Notes under the pieces: generated by a model
The model's input: the letters and a program-made list of their open reading frames with translations, nothing else
Database searches by the model: none
Told to the model about the DNA's origin: nothing
Source of the DNA: Candidatus Bathyarchaeota archaeon
GTDB lineage: Archaea > Thermoproteota > Bathyarchaeia > Bathyarchaeales > DTEX01
Assembly: GCA_025059045.1 (NCBI GenBank)
Contig: JANXEA010000013.1
Location: 97,896 to 161,895, forward strand
Direction: 5' to 3'
DNA length: 64,000 bases
Translations under genes and position numbers: made by a program
Shown: piece after piece, positions 26,152 through 34,616 of the stretch
How positions within the stretch are numbered: the stretch's first letter is position 1
Layout: each line of letters begins with the position of its first letter

Positions 26152-26844
26152 TTGAGTGAAGCAAAGTTCTTTCCCAGAAGGCTAAGCTTTCCAAGAATAT
26201 GCGATGTTCTAGTCGCGTACTTGAATGCTGGAGCTGATAAAGAATTTGTAGGTCTGAGCGACGTTGTGGCGAAGTCTAATGTCACGCTCCATAACATAAG
26301 TAGAAACAACAATTTTCTGAAGAGCTGGAGATTCATTGAGGAAAAGGAGGGAACTGGCAAGTATAGGCTGGGTCGAGAGGCAGCAGAATTCGCTTATGCC
26401 TATAAGATTGATCCTAACGGACAGCAGACGAAGGAGATTTTGCGGAGAATACTTTCGGCTGATGATGCGTTGGCAAAGTTTGTCGAGAGGATAAGGGAGG
26501 AACGAATGGGAAGGGAGAAAGTATTGATAGAGCTTCCTCGTCTAATAGGAGATCTTAGATCAGATAAGGTTGGGCTTAACGCCTTTTTGGACATGATGGC
26601 CTACGCATTCAATTTGGACGAGATTGAGAGAGTCCAGGAAATAGGGACTGGTGAAACAGTGACTAAAAAAGGGAAAATGGTGAGATTGGTTAGAGGGGCG
26701 CATAGGACCTTGGCTATGGCCAGGCTGCCGACATCGGAGACCAGCATTTCAATAAACATCAATATTACTCCTGAGATATCTCCCGAAAAACTTAAAGAAT
26801 ATGTGAGGGCTGTGCTCGAGGCTCTTAAGAGCGGCGAAGAATAG
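26152..26844 (+). CDS. winged-helix protein of unknown function
   Basis: A 230-residue protein. The N-terminal approximately 75 residues look like a winged helix (LSDVVAKSNVTLHNISRNN, then FIEEKEGTGKYRLG). A helical middle follows, and a C-terminal strand-helix module SISININITPEISPEKL leads into a final helix. A TATA box (TTTTATATAA at 26107-26116) and a GGAG motif precede the TTG start. It diverges from the two paralogous regulators and is convergent with gatE. I do not recognise the family. Confidence 0.65.
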   Translation: MSEAKFFPRRLSFPRICDVLVAYLNAGADKEFVGLSDVVAKSNVTLHNISRNNNFLKSWRFIEEKEGTGKYRLGREAAEFAYAYKIDPNGQQTKEILRRILSADDALAKFVERIREERMGREKVLIELPRLIGDLRSDKVGLNAFLDMMAYAFNLDEIERVQEIGTGETVTKKGKMVRLVRGAHRTLAMARLPTSETSISININITPEISPEKLKEYVRAVLEALKSGEE

Positions 26845-26853
26845 ATGATCGAA

Positions 26854-28758
26854 TTATTCACGTTCCAACATGCTCAATTTTTCCTTAATCATCCTGCTGA
26901 GAGAGTCGGTGTCAACCTTTCCCCTGTACTCTCTCATTATTGTTCCCATGAGGAAGCTGAATGCATCTGCGCCTTTTCCCCTTATGATCTCTCGTTTATC
27001 CTCGATTATGCTGTCAATTATAGATGAAATTTCAGCTTCAGATAGAATTGAAAGTCCTAAAGCATCGACGGCTTCTGAAGGCTTCAAGTCGACATGCTTT
27101 GTCAACCATCTCAGAATCTCAGGAATTGATTCCTTAGAGACCCTCTTCGCATCAACAAGTTTGAAGAGCTCAATTAATTGGGCATCGTTCAGCTGCTCGA
27201 TTTCAGCACCTTCTCTCTTAAGCGCCTTAAGGGTTTCAGTGAGGGTTGCAGCTACAACTGTCGGAGCGATGCGTGTCTCCTTCATTATCTTTTCAAAGAG
27301 GTCCCCATAGGGCGAGTCTTGAAGCTGACGAGCAAGTTTCTCATTTAACCCATAGTCTCTCATTAGCCGTCTTATTCTTTCCTCGGGCAATTCGGGAAGA
27401 TTCATCCTTATTCTCTCAACATATTCGGCTGCTATCTCTATAGGTGGGACATCAGTCTCAGGGTACATCCGAGCTGCTCCTGGTCTAGGCCGCATGTACC
27501 TTGTTGTCCCATCTGGATTGGCGGCTCGAGTTTCCTCCGGGACACCTTTTATTGCCTCTCTTGCCCTTTCAATCACAGCCCCTAAAGCGTCGACCGCATT
27601 TTCTTTAGAATCAGCAACTATGACCACAGCGTCATCAATCTCGGCGTTCAAGAGTCTCCTGACCTCGGCGACTTCCTTTTCGGTCAGTCCATACTTCTGA
27701 AATTCGTCGCTGTGCAATATGCCTGCTACTCGACCCCAGAAGCGCGCCCTATCAGCCATCTCTGTTCCAAGCCTCACTCCCGGAATAAGTTCAAGTCCCA
27801 ACAGTCCCGAAAATTTAGGTAACTTCACGGCTAGGACATGCTTACCTTGATCTATTGCCCTGCCAATCAGTCGGCAACCTGTTCCTTTGAAGGCGGAAGT
27901 AACATCTATGATCTCCTCATTTATTGTAGACTCGCTGAGACCCCTCGCCCTAAGTTCATCTCTAATTTTTAAGAGGTTTAGCTGGCGCTGTACTTCATAT
28001 TCAACTACTTTCGATATTAGCTCCAGCTCCTGTACTCCCTTGATTTCAACTAATGCTCCCTCTGAAATCGAGATGTTCAGGTCTTGCCGAATTGTTCCGA
28101 TGCCTCTCTTAACCTTTCCTGTAGCCCTTAAGATCCTTCCAATGGATAGAGCTACCTTCTGAGCTTCTTCTGGCGTTGTTATCACTGGGCCGGTTGCAAC
28201 CTCGATAAGCGGGATGCATAGCCTGTCAATGCGGTATCTTACGGTTAAGCCTTCATCGCTAATCTTCCTTGCCGCATCTTCTTCTAGGCTTATATGCTCT
28301 ATCGGTACCCTTTTTCCTTCGACTTCGACTGAACCGTTAAGAGCTATGACACATGTCCGCTGAAACCCTGTCGTGTTTGAACCGTCAATCACGATTTTCC
28401 GCATGACATGTACCTCATCTACGGGCTTTGCATTCATCATCAACGCTATCGAAAGTGCTATGTCAAGCGCCTCCCTATTCAACTCGTGCGGGGGTTCTTC
28501 ATCCATCTCGACAAGGCAGGCTGCCTTCCTATTCGATTCGTAAAGTATTCTAACTTCTTTCTTGAACTCAAAATAGGCGGCAGGATCGACTTGACCCATT
28601 TCGCTCTGAGTAGGCCTGAGTCTCCTCATAAAGACTGTCTCCGGTTCCTCTTTAAACAGTGAAGGTTTGCAGGCGCAGAAAAGTTTCTCCTCTGTGTCGA
28701 GTTGCTGATGGCATTCGAGCCCGACTTTAAGGCCTATTCTAGTATACTCTATACTCAC
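26854..28758 (-). CDS. gatE: glutamyl-tRNA(Gln) amidotransferase subunit E
   Basis: A 634-residue GatB/E-family kinase and transamidase that converts Glu-tRNA(Gln) to Gln-tRNA(Gln), working with GatD. It starts YTRIGLKVGLECHQQLDT, and has the SGxxG-type QTEMG-like N-terminal core, the GatE-specific AspRS-like insert around residues 270-420 (VKLPKFSGLLGLEL, RFWGRVAGILHSDEF), and the C-terminal helical and YqeY-like tail domain. It lies 11 bases after gatD in one operon. This two-subunit enzyme is specific to archaea. Confidence 0.97.
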   Translation of the reverse strand: MSIEYTRIGLKVGLECHQQLDTEEKLFCACKPSLFKEEPETVFMRRLRPTQSEMGQVDPAAYFEFKKEVRILYESNRKAACLVEMDEEPPHELNREALDIALSIALMMNAKPVDEVHVMRKIVIDGSNTTGFQRTCVIALNGSVEVEGKRVPIEHISLEEDAARKISDEGLTVRYRIDRLCIPLIEVATGPVITTPEEAQKVALSIGRILRATGKVKRGIGTIRQDLNISISEGALVEIKGVQELELISKVVEYEVQRQLNLLKIRDELRARGLSESTINEEIIDVTSAFKGTGCRLIGRAIDQGKHVLAVKLPKFSGLLGLELIPGVRLGTEMADRARFWGRVAGILHSDEFQKYGLTEKEVAEVRRLLNAEIDDAVVIVADSKENAVDALGAVIERAREAIKGVPEETRAANPDGTTRYMRPRPGAARMYPETDVPPIEIAAEYVERIRMNLPELPEERIRRLMRDYGLNEKLARQLQDSPYGDLFEKIMKETRIAPTVVAATLTETLKALKREGAEIEQLNDAQLIELFKLVDAKRVSKESIPEILRWLTKHVDLKPSEAVDALGLSILSEAEISSIIDSIIEDKREIIRGKGADAFSFLMGTIMREYRGKVDTDSLSRMIKEKLSMLERE

Positions 28759-28769
28759 AATGCACCCTC

Positions 28770-30170
28770 CTATATGCGGGACAAAATATGCGGCTGGATC
28801 GACTCAATACTTCTTGGGGAGATTTCATTAGCTATATTCGCTTTAAGGAGAGACCTCACTTCGTCCTGATTCTTCGTCTGGCCGAGTATCCACATTAACT
28901 TGACCAGCGCGGTCTCAGGAAGCATATCCTCTAAAGGTATGACGCCGGCGGTCAGCAGGTCTCTTCCATTCGAGTATACGTTCATGTTTACCCTTCCCCA
29001 TATACATTGAGATGTCATAGCGATGATGACGCCGTCCTTCAACGCGTTTCTTATAGATTCGAAGCATTCCCGTCTAATATGTCCTAGACCTGTTCCTTCT
29101 AGAATTATCCCTAGATAGCCCTCCTCTACATGCCAGTCTATGACCTTCGGATTCATTCCAGGATAAAACTTAATCAATGCGACTTTTTCATCAAAATCTG
29201 GCTTTAGCACTAAGATTCTGCTCTTGTCCCTTTCTCTGAAATTCTCTGTTAGCATTTCAATTCCCCTATTCTCCAGGATTCTGGCGAGTGGCTCTCCATT
29301 AACGGTTTTGAATGCATCTCTTCTACTAGTGTGGCATTTTCTAACCTTTGTACCTCTATGCAATAATACTGAGTCGTCGGAGATTGTCTCATGCATTGCG
29401 ACAGCGACTTCCGCGAAGGGAGCTTGCGAAGCAGCTAGAACCGCCCCTATCATGTTAGTCGCAGCATCTGAGCTTGGTCTATCCTCCGATCTCTGAGCGC
29501 CGACGAGGATGACTGGTACAGGCAGATTCTGTAGTGCAAAGCTTAGAGCAGCTGCGGTATAACCCATTGCGTCTGTGCCATGAGTTATGACAACTCCGTC
29601 CACTCCTTTACTTATATAATCAGCAACCTTCTTTGCCATACCACTCCAGTGAGCAGGTGTCAGATCCTCACTGAATACGTTAAAAAGGATATCAGTCTCA
29701 ATGGCGGCTATTTCTGAGAGTTCGGGGATGATGCTATAAAGATCGCTGGCAGATATTGCTGGTCTAACCGCTCCAGTTCTATAATCGACGCGGCTTGCTA
29801 TAGTCCCCCCAGTTCCAATTATGGCCACTCTAGGAAGATCTGGTCTTTGTGGTGGTGGCGGCGGCGGAGAGAACGAGGGCCTTGATTCTACGCCTATCTT
29901 CTCTATCCTGGTTGCAGGAGTAATTTTTATCCCTATGTTATATCCCGATTTGATCTTGATGACAATATGCTTGTCATCTCCGTATTCCGACCTTGGAATC
30001 AGTATTCCTTCAAAAGAAGTATCTTCCCTCAAGATCCGCACTCTGTCCCCGATCTTTACTTTAGATTCCTTCAGCAGCCTGAGCGCTTCTCCTCGATATC
30101 CAGGGAGTTCCCAGTCCAACTTTACATTACTTCCAAAGATTTTTTTCTTAGAACTTAAGATCTCATGCAC
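28770..30170 (-). CDS. gatD: glutamyl-tRNA(Gln) amidotransferase subunit D
   Basis: A 466-residue asparaginase-like subunit that frees ammonia from glutamine or asparagine for GatE. The N-terminal approximately 100 residues form the tRNA-amidotransferase beta barrel (VKIGDRVRILRED, GYNIGIKIT). The amidase domain shows IGTGGTIASRVDYRTGA with the nucleophilic Thr, and VVITHGTDAMGYTAAA with Thr-Asp. The annotated GTG start has no ribosome-binding site, and family alignment suggests translation could start nearer to the LPGYRGEAL segment. First gene of the gatD-gatE operon. Confidence 0.96.
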   Translation of the reverse strand: MHEILSSKKKIFGSNVKLDWELPGYRGEALRLLKESKVKIGDRVRILREDTSFEGILIPRSEYGDDKHIVIKIKSGYNIGIKITPATRIEKIGVESRPSFSPPPPPPQRPDLPRVAIIGTGGTIASRVDYRTGAVRPAISASDLYSIIPELSEIAAIETDILFNVFSEDLTPAHWSGMAKKVADYISKGVDGVVITHGTDAMGYTAAALSFALQNLPVPVILVGAQRSEDRPSSDAATNMIGAVLAASQAPFAEVAVAMHETISDDSVLLHRGTKVRKCHTSRRDAFKTVNGEPLARILENRGIEMLTENFRERDKSRILVLKPDFDEKVALIKFYPGMNPKVIDWHVEEGYLGIILEGTGLGHIRRECFESIRNALKDGVIIAMTSQCIWGRVNMNVYSNGRDLLTAGVIPLEDMLPETALVKLMWILGQTKNQDEVRSLLKANIANEISPRSIESIQPHILSRI

Positions 30171-30312
30171 ATTAATAAAGGTGAGGGAATGGGATTGCTA
30201 ATCCGCAAATAAGCTGACCGTGTATAATCTTAAATATGATAACAAAAAAGGAGATCATTTTTGGTATGAAGTGTTAGAAATTTCAACTACAGAATCTTCA
30301 TTAATCGTTAGG

Positions 30313-30573
30313 TCATAAGATCTTATAGACCCTATCCATTTCTCTAACTCTATTCTCCACCTTGAGTCCTATGCTTTGTCCGGCATAAGCCTTAGTGACG
30401 TTTCTATGCTCTATCTGCATTGAAGAGACGGTTTGCTCGAAATTTGTGGTAGATCCTTGAATTAGAATCTTGTCGCCGACGGAAAGGGTATCGGTCAACT
30501 CCACAACTGCAACCCCTATCTTCGTGAAGTAATGTGTTACCCTACCAATCTCTTTTAATTTCCTTTCAGACAT
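30313..30573 (-). CDS. EF-Tu domain-2-like small protein
   Basis: An 86-residue single-domain beta barrel. IGRVTHYFTKIGVAVVELTD, VGDKILIQGSTTNF and VSSMQIEHRNV resemble domain 2 of translational GTPases and the C-terminal domain of U32 peptidases. There is no GTPase part. Free-standing copies are widespread in archaea and of uncertain role, with RNA-related and U32-peptidase-partner functions both proposed by domain analogy. I start at the ATG at 30573, which has AGGTGG 7 bases upstream; an ATG at 30591 is the alternative. Confidence 0.8.
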   Translation of the reverse strand: MSERKLKEIGRVTHYFTKIGVAVVELTDTLSVGDKILIQGSTTNFEQTVSSMQIEHRNVTKAYAGQSIGLKVENRVREMDRVYKIL

Positions 30574-30705
30574 GCCAAACCACCTGTACATGAAATGAAT
30601 AGTACACTTTGCTTAAATGATTTTTCTATTTAAAACGAAATTTATGATTCGCCTGAGAGCTAGGCGCCTACTCTATGAGGATACAGCGCGGTACATTATG
30701 CATTT

Positions 30706-30954
30706 TCAGAAGTTTGCCAGAAGCTGCAGATTACGATAGTATTCAATGTATTGATGCCCGAGATCGGTTGTTTTGAATCTTTCTTCCTTGTCTCTTTCCC
30801 TTTTGATGAGACCCTTTTCCTCAAGCCTCTCTAGATACTGCTTAAGAAGGGAGTGATTCAAATTCGCGCCATAGACTATCTGCGTCTTTCTCGCGCCAGC
30901 GCTGGCGATACGCAGAATTTCAACTGTTATCTCTATACAGTTTCTTCTTTCCAT
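30706..30954 (-). CDS. small winged-helix DNA-binding protein
   Basis: An 82-residue protein of the archaeal winged-helix type related to SSO10a. Residues cover EITVEILRIASAGARKTQIV, LNHSLLKQYLERLEEKGLI and a wing with RERDKEERFKTTDLG, ending in an amphipathic helix YIEYYRNLQLL that may form a coiled-coil dimer. The start at 30954 has GGAG nine bases upstream. The cluster of palindromes about 190-250 bases upstream of this start may be its binding site; that is inference. Confidence 0.78.
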   Translation of the reverse strand: MERRNCIEITVEILRIASAGARKTQIVYGANLNHSLLKQYLERLEEKGLIKRERDKEERFKTTDLGHQYIEYYRNLQLLANF

Positions 30955-31286
30955 TCGACACGTCTCCAAATACCTCTTAAGTTTATACACCCATCAATCT
31001 AAACCTTTCCTTGACTAGCCCTCGTATAAGCGAGGCCGCCAGGCTTGTGTTGAAACAGATTCCATCAGTCATCTTAGGAGCCTTCCCTCTAAAGCGTTCG
31101 TCACCTAATCAAAAAATCCAATATTTAAAGTTAATCTGACAAAAATGGAAATCATTTTCCTAACATGGAAAATTTTTCCATTCTTTTCCAATAATTGGAA
31201 AATCCATATTATGAGATGGCTGCACCTCTAACCTTGAAACTTACCAAAAACCTTAATATTTTTCCGGACCGTTTAATCCGAGATAG
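30955..31286. other. 332-base intergenic region without a gene
   Basis: No coding frame with recognisable protein is seen. The region holds the TGGAAA/TTTCCA palindrome cluster (31145-31202) and, at its right end, a TATA-like TTAATATTT (31253-31261) about 30 bases before the tRNA-Leu gene. Confidence 0.6.
31145..31202. promoter_or_regulatory. cluster of three TGGAAA/TTTCCA palindromes
   Basis: Three adjacent inverted repeats of one half-site lie within 58 bases: ATGGAAATCATTTTCC (31145-31160), ATGGAAAATTTTTCCAT (31165-31181) and TTTTCCA-ATAAT-TGGAAAA (31184-31202). Their spacing and shared half-site fit cooperative binding by a dimeric regulator. They lie between the small winged-helix gene and tRNA-Leu. 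No protein is shown to bind here; the neighbour winged-helix protein is the obvious candidate. Confidence 0.5.
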
Positions 31287-31457
31287 GCGGGGGTGTCCGA
31301 GTGGTCAAAGGAGGCAGGCTTAGGAATACGCTGCAGAGGAAAAATAATCCATCCGAAAAGGAAAGTGATTAATTGATGTATAAAGAAGGTTTCTCTAGGC
31401 AGCTTTTAAGATACCTGCTGGCGTAGGCCTGCGCGGGTTCGAACCCCGCCCCCCGCA
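31287..31457 (+). tRNA. tRNA-Leu (anticodon TAG) with an 88-nt intron
   Basis: The acceptor stem GCGGGGG pairs with CCCCCGC, followed by A. The variable arm TGGCGTAGGCCTGC and T arm GCGGGTTCGAACCCCGC are typical of class II tRNA-Leu. The anticodon stem GCAGG (ending 31318) pairs with CCTGC at 31414-31418. Removing 31325-31412 leaves the loop C-T-TAG-G-A, so the intron sits at canonical position 37/38. CTTA in the exon can pair with TAAG near the 3' end of the intron, and GCTGC/GCAGC extends the intron helix. CCA is not encoded. Confidence 0.92.
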
Positions 31458-31593
31458 CCTTGCATATACTTTTGCCGCATCAAATCGATATAGGCGTGAT
31501 CTTAGCAAAAGACCGCTCAGTTATTTAAATATGGAAACTTTTCAGTCGGCTGTTTCCCATTTTCGCGTAAAAAGAAAGTTTTACAATAAAAAG

Positions 31594-31602
31594 TTTTATA
31601 AA
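31594..31602 (+). promoter_or_regulatory. TATA box for the OPT-like transporter gene
   Basis: TTTTATAAA lies 26-34 bases before the GTG at 31628. The expected start site falls at or just before the start codon, so the mRNA is probably leaderless, which fits the lack of a ribosome-binding site. Confidence 0.55.
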
Positions 31603-31627
31603 TTGATAATACATGTAAAAAATATAC

Positions 31628-33844
31628 GTGGCAAATATGTCTGAGGAAGTAGAATTAAAGAGTGGCTTAACACCGAAGGCGGTGGTTACCGGCGTAGTCC
31701 TTGTTGCTTTGCTTGCCGCTTGGAGCACACTCTTCACGTATACATATCCGATGAACACATACCTTCAGCCCTATCTGCCAGCCGACCGTGTGAACATGTC
31801 GATCTACTGGATGTTCTGGGCTGGAGCGCTCTTCACGTTCTTCTGCCCGCTGCTTGTCTTCGTTCTCCTTCCGGAGAAGATGAGGTTCACTCGGCAAGAG
31901 CTTTCGGTAATCTTCGCAATGGTTATCGTTGTTTATCCCTTGACCGTCAAGACGGGTAACATGATGGCACTTCCATCAATAGCATTATCAGGAGCGCCAT
32001 GGCTTGACGGAGATTATCCGGAAAGAAACTTCTGGATAATGCCGTGGCACTGTCCGGCATGGAAGAGACTTCCTGACGGAACATGGGAATACCAGTACGT
32101 TAATGGGGGCCCTGTAGGGAGACCGCTTAACGTAGCCGTACCAGTCAGGTGGGACTTATACTTCCCAGGTTACGTGTTCGGTTTCTTCGAATTAGGTCTA
32201 TTACTCATAATGGGGTTCTGTGTTGCAGCCCTCATCCGCAAGCAGTACATCGAGGTTGAAGCTCTGCCGTTCCCAAATGCTGCTGCAGCCACATGCCTAA
32301 TTAATGAGGCTACAACGCTGCCTGAGGGTAAAGCAGGCTTCTTAGGAACTAAACCTAAACTTCTAAGCAATAAGTGGCTATGGATCGGCTTCTTAGTCGC
32401 TCAAGGCCTTATGATCCCAGCGTGGCTTGGACTAATCTTGCCGCGCATGGGGATCAGCGCAACAGCATACCAGTTCTATGCAACATCGGCGAACCAGATC
32501 ATACCCTACATTCCAGTTAGGATAGTTTTCACGGCACCTTGGATCCTAGGCTTAGGTCTTCTCTTGCCACTTGACGTGCTCATAAGCCATCAGATCACAT
32601 GGATAGTATTCGTCGTGATAATAGCGAATCTTCAATGGATAGTCGGCTTTTATGGGCCTCCGCCAGCAACCGCGACAATGTTCTGGTACATCAGGCAAGT
32701 TGAACAAAACCTCCTCATAAGGGTCAGCCCAGGCGGTCAGGGCCTAAATGCATGGGCGGTCGGTATCCTCATAGTGGGAGCCATATACCCGATGTGGGTT
32801 CACAGAAGACATGTGAAGTCAGTGATAATGTCAATATTCAAGCCTCAGCCAGAGCTTGAGAGAGGCGACATAAAATACAGATGGTACTGGCTCGGGCTGA
32901 TACTCAGCTTCATAGGATATGTACTCTTGTTCGCGATACCTGAATACAGAGGATACAATATACGTCCATTCCTATGGATTACGGCCCTATTCCTGATATT
33001 CACATTGATAATGTGGCTAGGAGAGGCAAGGCTCAGAGCTGAGACAGGTGCAGTCGGAGGATTCGTCAGCTACGTCGTCCTATACTACTTCTCGCCGCGA
33101 TTCTGGGGGCCGAGAGCTCTGATGGCACAGTTGATGGGCTACCCTGACGTTGCAGGTAACGCCTCTGGACGCAACATGATATACTACTGGACGTTCCAGT
33201 CAACACATGGAATGTTCTGCAACCAGAATAGTCCAATTGGAATACCAATAGCGAATATGCTGGAAGGATTCAAAGTCGGACATGAAGCTAAGGTGAGACC
33301 AGTAGATCTGCTAATAGCGGCTATTATAGGCATCGTCGTAGCATACTGGGTCTGCAACCCATTATGGAGCTGGCTGCTTTGCACCGCTAACTGGCAGGGA
33401 CAGCAAGGATTGGCGGAAGAGCACATCCGACATGATTGGCACACGTCATACACTGCCTCTCGAGGGGCGCCCATAGGATGGAGAGGCTACTGGTACATGG
33501 GCTACGGAGACCCATGGCCAGACGTGACAAACATAACATACCAATACATCATCGGCGGTGCCGTCGGATTAATATGCTTCATACTTAGAGCGAAGTTCCC
33601 AGCCTTCATCTACAACCCATGGACAATCGTACTATGGGGAGTATGTAGAGGAAACATCCATGACGCATGGTTCTTCTTCCTCGTGGCATTGATCGTCAAA
33701 TTCATAGTCATTAGGGTGTGGGGAGTTACATTCTACGAGAAGAGCTTAGTCCCGCTCTCTGTAGGTCTAATAGTCGGCGGCGCGCTGATATTCCCAATAA
33801 ACGAGATCATCTACTGGTTCACTGGAAGAATCGTGGCAACATAA
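31628..33844 (+). CDS. large OPT-like membrane transporter (DUF6785/DUF6784 type)
   Basis: A 738-residue multi-spanning membrane protein with about a dozen or more hydrophobic segments. The segment ALIRKQYIEVEALPFPNAAAATCLI resembles the conserved loop of oligopeptide (OPT) transporters in which a proline-rich LPFP motif precedes a helix, given here in part. Near the C-terminus it has FKVGHEAKVRPVDLL. The substrate is unknown; peptides or metal chelates would be the family expectation. It opens the four-gene membrane locus ending at 44.8 kb. Start GTG 31628 (leaderless) or ATG 31637. Confidence 0.75.
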   Translation: MANMSEEVELKSGLTPKAVVTGVVLVALLAAWSTLFTYTYPMNTYLQPYLPADRVNMSIYWMFWAGALFTFFCPLLVFVLLPEKMRFTRQELSVIFAMVIVVYPLTVKTGNMMALPSIALSGAPWLDGDYPERNFWIMPWHCPAWKRLPDGTWEYQYVNGGPVGRPLNVAVPVRWDLYFPGYVFGFFELGLLLIMGFCVAALIRKQYIEVEALPFPNAAAATCLINEATTLPEGKAGFLGTKPKLLSNKWLWIGFLVAQGLMIPAWLGLILPRMGISATAYQFYATSANQIIPYIPVRIVFTAPWILGLGLLLPLDVLISHQITWIVFVVIIANLQWIVGFYGPPPATATMFWYIRQVEQNLLIRVSPGGQGLNAWAVGILIVGAIYPMWVHRRHVKSVIMSIFKPQPELERGDIKYRWYWLGLILSFIGYVLLFAIPEYRGYNIRPFLWITALFLIFTLIMWLGEARLRAETGAVGGFVSYVVLYYFSPRFWGPRALMAQLMGYPDVAGNASGRNMIYYWTFQSTHGMFCNQNSPIGIPIANMLEGFKVGHEAKVRPVDLLIAAIIGIVVAYWVCNPLWSWLLCTANWQGQQGLAEEHIRHDWHTSYTASRGAPIGWRGYWYMGYGDPWPDVTNITYQYIIGGAVGLICFILRAKFPAFIYNPWTIVLWGVCRGNIHDAWFFFLVALIVKFIVIRVWGVTFYEKSLVPLSVGLIVGGALIFPINEIIYWFTGRIVAT

Positions 33845-33888
33845 CCTCCATATCCCCCTTTTTATATGCTCACATTTTTGGGAGAAGC

Positions 33889-34539
33889 ATGAAAAAGACT
33901 CCGCTTCCGGTCAAGTTACTTAGAGACTATGTGAGAGATTGGATCGAAACTAGAGAAGGAATAGTTATCCATCCTAAGGATGAAATGTTGGAGGAGCTGC
34001 TGCTGAGGCCGCACTACGTCTTCTTTCTCGGTGAACAGATTGGATGGGAGTTCATAGCCATGGTGAGGATTCCATTTCGGGAAACTGACACAGAATCCAT
34101 AAAATTTTTAGAGCATCTAAGGAATGTGAGATGCAAGTTGACTTGGCATGGAATTGTCCGAAAAATTCCTGTCTTCCAAATGATAGAACCTACGGAACAT
34201 GATGAAGCGGGCTCCACCATCCCTTACCATGACCTTCCATCGTTTCTCAATCGTAGCGAGGAACTAAAAATGTCTGTAAAAGACGCAAAATTCAGTGAGA
34301 TGATGATCTCCCTCCTGGGCGGCACGAAGTTCCTAGGATCTGATGAGACTAGGCGTGTCGCGATGGGTCCATATTGGCTTGTAGAGGCTGTGAAAACTTT
34401 TATGTTTCCAATTGAAGGGCTCAGCCGTAAAAAATGCAGAAGAGACTTCATTAAGGCTTATGACGCGATCTCAGAAACCTCCAGAGCCTTAAATAACTAC
34501 TTCTTAGCAAAGTTGGCGGACAAGTTCTCTGAAGACTAA
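33889..34539 (+). CDS. cytoplasmic protein of unknown function in the OPT/FtsX locus
   Basis: A 216-residue soluble protein with no signal peptide or membrane segment. It begins MKKTPLPVKLLRDYVRDWI with GGGAG 5 bases before the ATG. The middle FFLGEQIGWEFIAMVRIPF and IVRKIPVFQMIEP look like beta strands, and the C-terminal third is helical. I do not recognise a family. Its position between the first transporter and the giant permease, with 9 bases to the next frame, suggests a cytosolic partner of that system. Confidence 0.65.
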   Translation: MKKTPLPVKLLRDYVRDWIETREGIVIHPKDEMLEELLLRPHYVFFLGEQIGWEFIAMVRIPFRETDTESIKFLEHLRNVRCKLTWHGIVRKIPVFQMIEPTEHDEAGSTIPYHDLPSFLNRSEELKMSVKDAKFSEMMISLLGGTKFLGSDETRRVAMGPYWLVEAVKTFMFPIEGLSRKKCRRDFIKAYDAISETSRALNNYFLAKLADKFSED

Positions 34540-34616
34540 AAAAGTGTTTGAGAAGAGTGGAAAGAAAGTCTTATATTTTAATGCGAATCGATAATGATTT
34601 GGAGAGTAAGAAGCGG

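Noticed and set aside
31145-31202. CRISPR array
   Set aside because: The repeats are short, palindromic and separated by only a few bases, without unique spacers; no cas genes are present.
31325-31412. Homing endonuclease or group I intron in tRNA-Leu
   Set aside because: At 88 nt it is too short, and the junction pairing is of the archaeal splicing-endonuclease kind.
33718-33888. Upstream extension of the 216-residue protein into the end of the first OPT-like gene
   Set aside because: The extension is antiphase to conserved membrane-protein sequence, and a good GGGAG site precedes the ATG at 33889.
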